47,929 nt of DNA from Laetiporus sulphureus 93-53 (taxonomy: Eukaryota > Basidiomycota > Agaricomycetes > Polyporales > Laetiporaceae), in contig NW_024468588.1 in the NCBI RefSeq assembly GCF_001632365.1, forward strand, positions 91,370-139,298. Reading direction: 5' to 3'. Both the position numbers and the translations under genes were made by a program. A model generated the notes under the pieces. That model did no database searches, had not been told where the DNA came from, and saw nothing but the letters and a program-made list of their open reading frames with translations. Below, piece after piece: positions 21,034-31,117 of the stretch; the first letter of the stretch is position 1, and every line of letters starts with the position of its first letter.

Positions 21034-22345
21034 CTTCGCCAAGATCTGCAAGCGGTCTTGATGGTTGTTCGTTCGTGATCTGTTTTGTGTGTTCACCGAT
21101 CTGACACGCTATTGACAGGTCTCAATGCCCTCCGCCTCCAGCTGGTCGCGTGATTTTGCGTGCGCTCCTCTACCATTTCTACGAGCACCGTACCGAACGC
21201 CATATGCCATGTTACGTTGGCTGTTTCAGTTACCCCGAAAAGATTACATCGATATTTCAGGCCAATACGTGGTTCTGAGGAGCATTTGTGAGAAAATGCA
21301 AGTTATCTCACAAAAACTACTATGATTACTGACACTTCGATGCCCTCAATAGAGCGAGATGCGATCCTTCACAATGCGATTCGCTGCCTCGATCCTGTCT
21401 GTCTCGAAAGTGTGAAGCTCGCAGGTGAATGCACTCGTGCGCGTGAGGAGCCAGCGGGCAATACTCGATGTCGAGTTAATGAGCCGGAGGCTTCATAGCA
21501 GAATATTACGGGAAGGGTTCATTGCCGCGACCGGCGGGGACCAGGGTGAGCAGCAACCCTCTTCGAAAATACAGAACCAAGACAGCGTTCTAAGCACGAA
21601 ACGGAGGGTTTCAACAGGGGAATAGCACGAGTTGGGATACAGCTTCGCGATGAAACAAATTGACCTAAAAGAAGACAGGAAAGAGAGACGATGATTCTAG
21701 TTCATAGTGCCATGGTATTTAATCTAAGATATGGCCAAGCGGGGTAAAAGCAAGTTGAAGCTGCAGTCAGTCGATGGACACGTACAGCAGCAGTTGGCAC
21801 ACTGTGACGCCACTAACGCGCTTCCCCGCACAATCAAGAAGGCGTCAATTCAATTTCGATTGCTTCGACCGCATCGGATATAAAGCGGCGCGTTGTGGCC
21901 CCGCCGAGTGGCGTGCGCGCTTTCGAAAAAGTGAAATCACGGCGCTGCATCTGGATCAAACTTTCGACAGGGTCATGATGACGGCAAGGGAACGTCGGCT
22001 TGCATTCGATGACCTTGTGGTATCTTGCTAAATTCTGCGACTTTTGTCGACAAAGTCGTCAGGCAAACGCACGCTAGTCTGAGCCAGCTACATTATGCAT
22101 CTCTCTCTTATCCACGCACCGAATTGCTTCCGTTCCCACCACGCCATATCGAGTCGATTACAAACGTTTCTCGGCAGAAGACCAGTCAGGACTCAGTTCG
22201 TATAATCCTCCCTTGGTTGTGACTCGTGAGTATCCCGTCAAAGGCACCGCACGTACAAGTAATCGCATAGTACGTCTGCGACTACAACTACAGATTAGTT
22301 TTCTACTGATTAGCAGTAGTACATAGGATTTGCACTCAGTGTATC
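21034..22345. other. No supported gene
   Basis: The longest frame (21,774-22,031, 85 codons, Arg-rich) has no recognisable domain and no paralogue in the window. Other frames are short and overlap on both strands. Some decayed coding sequence may be present. The 3' end probably contains the promoter of the coiled-coil gene starting at 22,346. Confidence 0.35.
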
Positions 22346-23743
22346 ATGTTTCGACGGCTCACCAGATGGAACTACTGCGGACCCACCGTTCAATGGAATA
22401 CGTCCTCCGAGGTCAATTCTGATGCCGAATCCGAGGGAATCGGTCAGCTTCTCTATCCGGACGAGCCCCAGGAGATGAGTGCTGCGGAGGAAACGATTGA
22501 AGAAGATTTGAAGCAAGGACAGAGGTCCGCCGAGAAGATGTTGCGCAGGCAGCGGGAGGAGATTAGACAGCTCAGGGCAGAAATCGTGAAGAGAGACCAG
22601 TTGCTCGATCAGAGGGCATTGGACGGAGGAAAGCAGGAGTTCGAGCTAGAATATGCCCGGCGCTTGCTGTTGGATGCGCAGAGCTCGGTGCGAAGGCTCA
22701 AGAAGACGATAGTGCAGCTCAAACGAGAGAACAATGCTCTCACTCAAGAAAAGGAAGCGGCCTTTGCGTTGCTACGAGCCCGAACAGACGAGCTCCGCGC
22801 CGCAGGGGCGTATCACACCAAAGCCGATATCGCTTCCGACGCGGACGTGCTCCGCATGGTGGAGCAACTCAATGCAGAGATCTTCTATATTTCCTCCCAA
22901 ATCGCAGACATTTGCCGATCAACGGAATACCCTATCGACAGCAACATCGTAATTGACGGAGCAGTTTATGAGCTTATCGGAGTATCCCTCGTTGGCGCGC
23001 TCAAACAATACGCGGGGCAGCCTGAGGCGCGTTGCTTGCTCGTACAAGTCGCACTGCAAACTTGCATGACCCAGCACACGGAACAGCTCATTCACGATTG
23101 GGCTGTCAGCCCCGGGGTTGGAGTGGACAGCGAAGTCCTCCTTGATGGCATCTATAATAAAATGTCACTCGCAGGTGAGCGTCTGTTCCGCTGGTCGCTA
23201 TAGATCAACTGTTTTTGAGCGATCACTTTGATCACAGAATCTCAGCCCGTCTCTGGAAGGTGGCAATCCCTCACGAAGCGACACTTGAAAGCGTCCCTTT
23301 CCGATGCCATCGATGCTGCCACGCGAAGACTTGCGCGGCTGGTCTCAGATACCGTACGCATCGTAGGAGCTTTGGATAATTCTATAGAGACGATCGACGG
23401 CAAATATGGCTCCACACTGCGCGGTATCACCTCTCAGGCTCTCCCAATCCAGAAGACTGTTGTAGAAGAAATTACATCATCTGCTTTCGTACCAGGAGTG
23501 CCTCGCCTCGGTGGCAAAGTCGATCTCGAGCAGATGGAGGATGAGTATGCAGAGGACGGCAGCACGACCGAAGGGGATGCACCATGTGTTCTCTGCACGA
23601 CGGCTCTCGGCCTTTGGCGTCTTGAGAGACACGCAGACGATTCCGCAGCAGGAGGTCACCAGTTGATTAAGGTCGTCCTCAAGCCCAAGGTCGTCTCAGA
23701 CAGACTTCTGCAAGAACTTCGCGGACTTGCGAACCTGGACTAA
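22346..23743 (+). CDS. Coiled-coil family protein, copy A (444 aa)
   Basis: It has two exons, 22,346-23,174 and 23,238-23,743, separated by a 63 bp GTGAGC-CACAG intron in phase 1. The joined frame is exactly 445 codons. Residues ~45-155 are a strongly predicted coiled coil (EEIRQLRAEIVKRDQLLDQ, SSVRRLKKTIVQLKRENNAL). A conserved block follows (LLRARTDELRAAG, MVEQLNAEIFYISSQIADI, LVQVALQTCMTQH). The intron falls inside SLAG-ESQPVSGRWQSL, as in copy B at 28,358. The end contains IQKTVVEEITSSAF and a Cys-containing VLCTTALGLWRLE. I associate this uncharacterised family with Agaricomycetes but know no function. It is intact. Confidence 0.8.
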
Positions 23744-24980
23744 GATGGTTGCATGGATAAGTCATTCTATGGAAGTTCGCGGCCGATGTGCAGCACTGTC
23801 TAGAGTCTGCATTGGGATACGATGGAGATGACATGAAAATGGTTGTACTTAAGGATCAATGGAAACAGGAAGCTTTACTTTTACTTCATCTTTTTGACGA
23901 CCTCTGACATTGTGTTAGTATCTCAATGCCTATCACGTGCGCACGGGAAACATGAGTATCTTTCAATGAAGGTGCGTCTTGAAGTTAGTCAAGCTGAGAA
24001 CGAGCATGATACAGAGGAGACGCCGATAGCTACCCCCAGCCAGACCGTAGGCCAATTACTGCGGAACACAGGAAACGTACCCAACTAATTGGCCATATAC
24101 AACGGTGCTGTATATTCATCTGGAACTTGCTAACTCACTTTCTTCTAGACACATAGTGCATGCTAATCATTGGAGCGCAAGATTCTGAGGCACTTGTCTA
24201 GCATCCATCATGATCTTTTTCAACGGATAATCGATGGCCTTATCTTATGCAGTGTTTCTTCAATGGCACGCACTGTAGACCGACTTACCATGTCTCGGAA
24301 TACTCCTCAAGCACAATGACAAGAGCGCCCACACAGAGGACAATGAATAGCAGCGTATGGCCGTCATTATGCAAAGATACACGTACGTACACGTGGGCAT
24401 CTATGTCCATGAATGACAGATACACACGCTGTCATGAATTTGCGAGGAGTGACAGTGAACAGGCGGTTTGCAGCGATGGCATCCATTTCTGTTACAGCAC
24501 GGCGCGCATCGACGACTTTGAATATGGATTGACTTTTGTTCGTGATTGCGACGCACCTTTTCGCCTGCGGGAGTGAAGAGAGGTGTGAGATAGCTGAGTT
24601 GTATATCTTATTATCACGATCATGAGCTTCGTGACGGTGGGTGTTTACGGGAGGGGAGGCTCAGCGGCGTCCGGTCCGGCGCTTTTTTGAGCACGTAAGT
24701 CACGCCACAGACGCGTCCCACTGGGCATCGCATCATCACTTTAGCGGACGCAAAGCTAGCATTATAATTGTATTCCATCAATCTTGTCCAGTAACATCGA
24801 ATATTACTATTTATTAACGAGTCTGACCTAAAGGTCGCTGTCACACATTTTTTTCAACATTACATGACTCAACGTGTTATCATGGTACGACAGGCGCTAA
24901 GGCTCCGAAGGTACCCCTCCGTCGCCCACCATGTTTGCATAGCTCGCTCGACGGCAGCATTTGCATCTGGGGATCATATC
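23744..24980. other. No supported gene
   Basis: Scattered short frames on both strands show no family resemblance and no splice-consistent assembly. The tail end precedes a fragment of the coiled-coil family, so part of the stretch may be decayed duplicate flanking sequence. Confidence 0.35.
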
Positions 24981-24984
24981 CGAG

Positions 24985-25065
24985 GCAGAATTCGACGAAC
25001 TCTTCTACTTGATCAGCCCCAGGGGATGAGCGCTGCGGAGGAAACGGCTGTCGACGAATTGACTT
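24985..25065 (+). pseudogene. 5' fragment of the coiled-coil family
   Basis: This stretch is closely related to 22,445-22,510 of copy A: both read as DQPQGMSAAEET / DEPQEMSAAEET after a CTTCT-(A/C)T lead. The similarity fades after the Glu-rich start, and no coiled coil or second exon follows. It is a truncated duplicate 2.5 kb downstream of copy A. Confidence 0.6.
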
Positions 25066-25619
25066 ACCTAAAAGGATGAAAAGTGTACGCACGGAAACCC
25101 CGCTCGATCAGCCTGTACAGGACGACTGTCCAGATAGGAGACTGTTTCGACCTCTACGATTGCGATAAGTCGACCTCGCAGAAACTTTACCGGAAGAATC
25201 TTCGATGGCGGTGCCAAGCAATATTCACAGTGCTTCGGAGAGGGATACGTTGCATGATGTTTATGGCCTTTATAACATTTCCCTACCGTCAGAGAGATAC
25301 AATTAAAACTATGACTACTCATAAGCACTGCACCGAAGCGTCTGTCAGGCAGCGGTTCGAGCACTGCTATGCTCCCTTTTAGCATCGATGGGCGAGAACG
25401 CCCTATGCATGACACGGTCAGAATCCCGTGAGAAATCCACATTACTACGAACGCAACGTCCCTTTTCTGGTATCAGAAGCCTGGACGATCATGCTACTGC
25501 ATCGACGCCATCATACACTGGAACGGCCTGGCACCTGTAAAAGGCATACATCATTTCTTTCCTGTCACCCGAGCGTACGACGGCTTACCTCTTCTCCACG
25601 CCCTGAGAAACCCGCAAGG

Positions 25620-27949
25620 TCATGTCAGTATAGTCAGGATTGGGGTGAATTCAGGAGCAGCGCAACGCACATCCTCATCCCAGCTGAGGTATGCCTTCAG
25701 TTCTGTCAAGCCAAAGGCAAGGATCACGCGGAAGCTCTGCCGGTAAAATACTCCAGCCGGACCATCGACCGGAAGGTGTGGCACGTGAGACGTGTCTCCA
25801 ACTACCCTGCACAGGACTGAGTATGTGTCTGGAGCTAACTGAGTTAGTTCGCCTCCAGAGACGTTCGCTGATCAATGCAGACCTGGGTCGACGTCCAACC
25901 AACGGGGATTACGGGAGTTGCCCCTGTAGCAGATTATATCCGTCTGAACCTTTCCCAATTCTAGCGGGTTGCGCGCATCAAACACCAAATTCTGCGAGAA
26001 CTCCTTCTTCTCGGAGACGCGCGTTCCCTGTTCCACATAAGTAGCTATCGCAAAATAAACATACAACCACACACTTTGTTTAGAATGATGAGGAAATTGT
26101 CTGGCACCCTCGGTTCCCCAGCTTTACCAATAAACACTTTGTTGAGCCGCCTGAGATGCTCCGGATCCGAAGGATTGTACTGTATATTGCACCTCGCCCC
26201 ATACGTGAATCTCGCAACACGGGAGGTGACAAAGCCATCAAGATAGAAGGACACGGCCCCCTCTGCAACAGCCTTGTTGCTGAACAAGAATAAGCGGTCA
26301 GCATCAACGCCGGGTATCCGAGCAGAATGAAACGCTGCACATACGTGTGTGTGTCCGGCCGAGCGAACTTGACATAAAGATTTTCCACGTAGATCTTCAA
26401 CTGTGAAAACAGCCAAGGGCTTGCAGCAAACCCGCCGACAAGGAAGACCGTCTATCCAATACACGATGAGCTGCGCGATGTCGAAAAGGCATCGCTGTCC
26501 TCACCGAAACCGAGGAATCAGCGCCATCCAGTTGTCGACGTACGACTTCTTTGATAGCAATGATAGATGGCTCAAACATCGAGGCAACGTCCGCTCTAAC
26601 AGGGTCGTGAGCGCGTATAAATCTTCCTCGGTATACGTCGACATACCCAGACAAAGTAAGCTGTCCATTTCGTATTCCGACACTCGGATCTCGATCTCGC
26701 ATTGATCCGAACTTGATGTACGCCATGTCATCGGCAGATCTGAAGACCAACTTAGTTGTCTTATCAAATTGATTGCGCATCTCGTCAATATCCTGAGCGT
26801 TGCCAAATCGAGAATTGGCTAGCTTCCCTGTGTACATGGTCAACGACCACATAGGAAAATGATATATCTCGAATGTCACTTTTAAGAAAACCATGCGCCC
26901 TGGATGTTACGATTGCTGATCCATGGTACAGACCTGTCCCTACATCAGTGAACTGATCGAACGACTGGAAAGAACACACTAACATTCCGAAGCAGCAATT
27001 TCCTCCATCGTCACCCTCTTACCGGCGACTATTGAATACGTGTTGATGTCAACAGTACCTCCACCGGCGTCAACGACCATCACATTCTGTCCGTTCTGGA
27101 AAAAGGATTGTTCAGACACCAATGTTCCTTGGAATTCCTGGCTTCTCACCTGCATAGCCTCAGTAGCAAGACCATTGCTAATGCAAAAGTGCACGCTGGC
27201 CTCACCCTCGGTGACGAATCGGATTTGAGGGCTGGCGGCCTGTGAAACAAGACCAGCCTTCGCAGCAGCTTCGCGCATCTTGCTCTGCTGATGGCCACCC
27301 CACCCGTTAGGATGGCTCAAAACAAAGTCGATGTGCTGTTGAATGCTGGCCCATAGCAGGTCCCCGCTCGCGTGCGTCTCGGTGATGTAAGTGCGCGCGC
27401 ATTCAAAGAGATATTTCATGAAGTCGGAATAGACATCAATAATAGCCTTCGTGGGCGGGAGAGCAGAGACGACTTTGAGGCGTTCGACATCCGCTCGAGA
27501 CGCGTCCACTTCTGCCTGTGGGCGCAAGTGCAACTTGAACCTGTAAAGGGAACGCGTACTTAGACGGATTTTCATTGTTGGGTTGATCAGCATGCTTGCC
27601 ATTCGACTTTGATCCAGTTATTGTCTTCCGCCTCGTCTCTGATGTGTGGAAGAAGCGCCTCCGCGCCGACAGCTTTGACGTTGCCATCTTTGCCGTAGTA
27701 GAGGATCGATGGTATCTTGGAGTCACTTGCATTATTTTCCTGTCCAGGAAAGCTTTCGATGAAAAGTGGGCACCATCCGATGGAAGCTACAGTTGCAGAT
27801 ATATATCCTTACCGCCGTATCCCGAGAATCTGCGGCACCTGTCCGGGATCGAGGATGCTGTAGCTGACACCGCTGAAAGTCGTTCCTATATCAAAAGCGA
27901 GGACGAGTCTACGCCGAGGACCGGTATACGGTACTCTGGAAGGAGGCAT
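25620..27949 (-). CDS. Hsp70-like (actin-fold ATPase) protein, 612 aa
   Basis: Ten exons join to 613 codons without a break: 27949-27813, 27752-27600, 27540-26984, 26933-26880, 26827-26647, 26595-26505, 26451-26345, 26279-26075, 26027-25883, 25828-25620 (minus strand). The nine introns are 47-65 bp. Eight are GT-AG; the second (27,599-27,541) uses a GC donor. The phosphate-1 loop is AFDIGTTFSG (residue ~18), phosphate-2 is VVDAGGGTVDI (~252) and the adenosine loop is FLVGGFAAS (~394). The canonical Hsp70 substrate domain and C-terminal EEVD are absent; the tail is a different ~200-residue region. It resembles the divergent Hsp70/HSPA12-like proteins expanded in mushrooms, usually of unknown client. 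It starts 408 bp from the divergent copy B. Confidence 0.9.
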
Positions 27950-28357
27950 CTTGGACAGTGAGCCTTCAAGCTTCGCTACTCGACTTCAACGCGTGGTTTG
28001 AGAAGAAGAATAATCATGATATTGACTACGGCGCTTAAGCAGTTCATAATAATTAGCGCCACGTGACCGTGTTTCTCTCTCCAGCACGCTCAAGCAGGCC
28101 TCACTCGCCACAGGACTGAGTAGTCGAGAGGTAGTATTGGAGTACGTGTGTAAACCCACTTGTCGATGGTTGAAACGTTGATGGTTGCTGAAGGATAATT
28201 TCACAGTATCAAGGAGCCCGCCTCGAGAACCTTGGGGGTCCCCGGGTCATATTCCGAACTATCTCAGAGTATCGACTGATTCTCAGGTGCAATACGCAAT
28301 ATCCACACCTTCCACAGTCACGATACTCGCCCATCTAACGAGATAACAACTTATTCA
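27950..28357. promoter_or_regulatory. Shared divergent intergenic region
   Basis: The 408 bp between the start codons of the minus-strand Hsp70-like gene and the plus-strand coiled-coil copy B must hold both promoters. I see no convincing TATA box or paired operator, and no RNA gene. Co-regulation is only inferred from the geometry. Confidence 0.4.
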
Positions 28358-29797
28358 ATGCTCTACGGTGCCAGTACGCTTGGAAGTCCGACATCTGGAA
28401 GCGATAGTTCTGTAGACACTGAGTCCAGTGTAGAGATCGCATCAGACGAAAAGGAACGTAGCGACCCTGACGTCGGTCACGGTCAAACTGTCTCATACGT
28501 GAATTTCGGCCGACCCAGAGGAAATTCGAGCTCGCCGAACGCGTTTCCAGATATGTCGCAAGGAACGCAAGAGATAGCAGAGCCGACTCGGAAAGACGAA
28601 AGTGATAGAGGGAGACGAGAACCGAGGGAGCAGAAGAGGAGACGGCAGGATTCCAGCCCGGCATCGGAATCTGCGTCTTTTTCTACAGACTGGACGCTAT
28701 CAGAGGCGACGAAGGCAGTCCCCATGACGCAGCATCATCTTGATGAAGCAATCAGATACATCCACTATCAAGAAGGTATCATCACTGGCTTACAGAACGA
28801 GCTGAAAGCGCTCACGATCAATCACCAAGACGCCGTCGAACTGCTCAACACGCGCACGGCCGAGCTGCACGCAGCACAGACATTCCTCAGCAAAACCGAC
28901 ACGGTGTCTGACTCCGAAATCCGCCAGGCCATCGAGCGGCTCAATGCTGAGATACATCAAATCGCTGCTGCAGTATCCGACTCGATCCCATATTCTTCAG
29001 ACAAGGGTCAGAACGTATCACTCTCACAACGCACGCTTGATAATCTTGCGGCGATTCTCGGGAAACCTCTGTTCGAGCGATTGAAAGCTGTAGCAGCCGA
29101 TGACGAAGCTATAGTCCAGATCGCTCTCCAGGCGCGTATCTCGCGCTTCGCCAGCAATTATTTGCAGTCTTTCGGGAATTTCGATGAAAACAACAAGGCC
29201 TTGCGTTCAGTGTGGCAGAGCATCAGAGGAGCGGGTGAGTATTTGTCGTAATTTCGATCAGTGATAGCGATGATGAGATGTCTTTCAGAAACACAATCAG
29301 TGTCCGGGCGGTGGCGAGCACTAGCGCGACAACACGCAAAGAAGGTTCCCGAATTCAACAACCCTAGCCCGGTGAAGCTGCGCAAGGCCCTCGCAGCACG
29401 CATCATAGAAGTCGTGAAGTCCACTGGCATTCAGGAAGACCTAAACGGACTGTCGTGGCAGCTTCAAGAACGATTCGGCTCCAAGCTCGACGCCATCGTT
29501 CAGCTGATACTCTCGATTCAGAAAACCATCCTTGAGGATGTTATCGCATATGATTTTCATCCAATTATCGCCTATCCTGGCCATCCTTTCGATGGTACAT
29601 TGATGGAGGACGAGTTCGAAGACAGGTCAGAGGGCTCGAAGGACAAGGCGGGACCCGCGCTGTGCGCTGTAGCTCTTGGCTTAACGCGCAACGAGATGGT
29701 GATGGAAGACGGGCAGCCGGTAGAAAGACGTACGATTGTGTTGAAAACGAAGGTCGCGATGGAGTGTGTCCTTAAAGAGTTCGAGCAATCTGAATAG
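28358..29797 (+). CDS. Coiled-coil family protein, copy B (461 aa)
   Basis: Exons 28,358-29,234 and 29,289-29,797 are joined across a 54 bp GTGAGT-TTTCAG intron in phase 1, giving 462 codons. The N-terminal ~115 residues are Ser/Asp/Glu/Arg-rich and likely disordered, with a basic REQKRRRQD-like patch that could be a nuclear signal. The family core follows (LLNTRTAELHAAQ, IERLNAEIHQIAAAV, IVQIALQARISRF). The intron sits in RGAG-ETQSVSGRWRAL exactly as in copy A. It ends with IQKTILEDVIAYDFHP, MEDEFEDR and ALCAVALGLTRNE. It is intact, and the source-like paralogue of the pseudogene at 39,490. Function is unknown. Confidence 0.8.
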
Positions 29798-30019
29798 GTC
29801 AGTCTGACTACGATTAGCCTAGTCCGGTACGTGTGCTCAAGTAAAGTGTAGCTTACGCCGCTGAGATTAGTGTCAATATCAAAGTCTAGGACAAGCTTGC
29901 AGTGTACCCAGATAAGGCTTCTTCAATACACTGCATAACACCGGCGACCGACTCAGCAAATCCCGGCCGTGGCCTCGACGGCAGTTTATTGGCGCTAATC
30001 AGCTCGCTCCAACGAGAAT
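29798..30019. other. Intergenic, no gene seen
   Basis: This short stretch lies between coiled-coil copy B and the Gypsy insertion. With the Gypsy element removed it would continue directly into 39,364. Confidence 0.4.
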
Positions 30020-30024
30020 CACGT

Positions 30025-30343
30025 TGTGACGTTCGCAGCTACTTTTGGTAGTTGGTGGCGTCACACGAGCTAGAGCGTCACGTGCCAGGAATAGACAGGT
30101 TTCAAGTATCTGAAATTCCCGTAATACGAGCGCTGCCCTACACGAGAGGATTCGGGTCTCCTTATATACGTAGAGATTACCTGTAAATTTTACGGGGTTC
30201 AACTAGAAGTAGGGCAGTAAAGAACGTGAAACGAATGAGTAACGAGCGGGGGTTGGCTAAATAAGGAAATAACAGAGCTACCTCTGAAACGAGGTTGTGG
30301 CTAAGAGAACCAGTCTCGGCGCTCTACGGAGCGCGCCGTTACA
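30025..30343 (-). repeat. 3' LTR (element orientation)
   Basis: On the minus strand it begins TGTAACGGCGCG and ends ACGTCACA. It is 319 bp, with a TATATAAGGAG promoter motif on the minus strand near 30,160. It is preceded in element orientation by a short purine-rich CTGGAGGGCGTA. Confidence 0.95.
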
Positions 30344-30382
30344 TACGCCCTCCAGCCATCGTATACGATGGATTAGCGTAAG

Positions 30383-31117
30383 TCAATTGGTGTCCATGCG
30401 GTTAGCCTCGACGACGTCCTTGTTCTTCTCCGCAGTGGCTCGCGCTTTACGCGTGATTTTATTGACGGTGACCGAGCTTCCCCGAGGCTGGGCCGAGGCG
30501 ATCGGCGTTACCGTGGATGGGCCGGAAGCGGCAATCGTTGGGCTAGGGAAAGCCGACGCGGTGGCTGATTTTACCGTAGGGTTCGCAGGCGCCGAGACAG
30601 ACGCGGTAGTAGACGAACCGGCGCGAACCGCAGTTTTGTTAAGCGAAGCGCCACCGGAGCGGGTCGCGTCATTCCCGGAAAGGAAAGGGTCTTGCCCAGA
30701 TAGGAAAGCAGGGCCACTCGAGTGCCTTTCGACCTTTCGTCGCTTCCTCTTCTCCTGCCTCTCTTCGTACATCTCCTGCGAGCGTTCCTTTTGACGGTGA
30801 CTGGCGTCCGCAGCATCTACAATCACATTCAAGGCAATTGCACGGGTACGAGTCGTGAAAAAGCGTGAAAGGCCATCGGGGTCAGGGGGAGCTGAAGTCA
30901 GGGGTGTTTCAGAGGCTGTGCGCTCTGGAGCGTAGTCCAGCGGAAGGCAAGTGCCATGGATGTGAAGAGACTGGTCCACTGGGTCTAGTTCCACGAACTG
31001 ATAGCAGCACGCCTCGTCTCTGGCCCACAGCTGCTGAAAGTCTTCATAACCGCCCGGCAAAGGTGCATCGCGAGTATAGCACGATTCGCGCAAGGCGCGA
31101 TCATAGAGGATGTACTT
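30383..31117 (-). CDS. 3' extension of the Gypsy polyprotein (third coding region)
   Basis: The frame continues in phase directly after the TGA at 31,118. It has a conserved-looking head (PLPGGYEDFQQLWARDEACC, YQFVELDP), then a basic stretch (RQEKRKRRKVERH, a plausible nuclear signal) and a low-complexity Ser/Ala/Thr/Pro tail with KITRKARATAEKN. It ends 40 bp before the 3' LTR. It is not an envelope protein; I see no signal peptide or glycoprotein features. It is likely a C-terminal part of the polyprotein, read by stop readthrough in an active copy or cut off here by a CGA-to-TGA mutation. Confidence 0.6.
   Translation of the reverse strand, partial: KYILYDRALRESCYTRDAPLPGGYEDFQQLWARDEACCYQFVELDPVDQSLHIHGTCLPLDYAPERTASETPLTSAPPDPDGLSRFFTTRTRAIALNVIVDAADASHRQKERSQEMYEERQEKRKRRKVERHSSGPAFLSGQDPFLSGNDATRSGGASLNKTAVRAGSSTTASVSAPANPTVKSATASAFPSPTIAASGPSTVTPIASAQPRGSSVTVNKITRKARATAEKNKDVVEANRMDTN

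Noticed and set aside
30297..30794. Plus-strand 165-codon frame near the Gypsy 3' LTR
   Set aside because: It is antisense to the 3' extension of the Gypsy polyprotein and starts inside the LTR.
30383..31117. Envelope gene in the young Gypsy element
   Set aside because: There is no signal peptide, cysteine-rich ectodomain or fusion-type features; the region is in phase with pol and rich in basic and low-complexity sequence.
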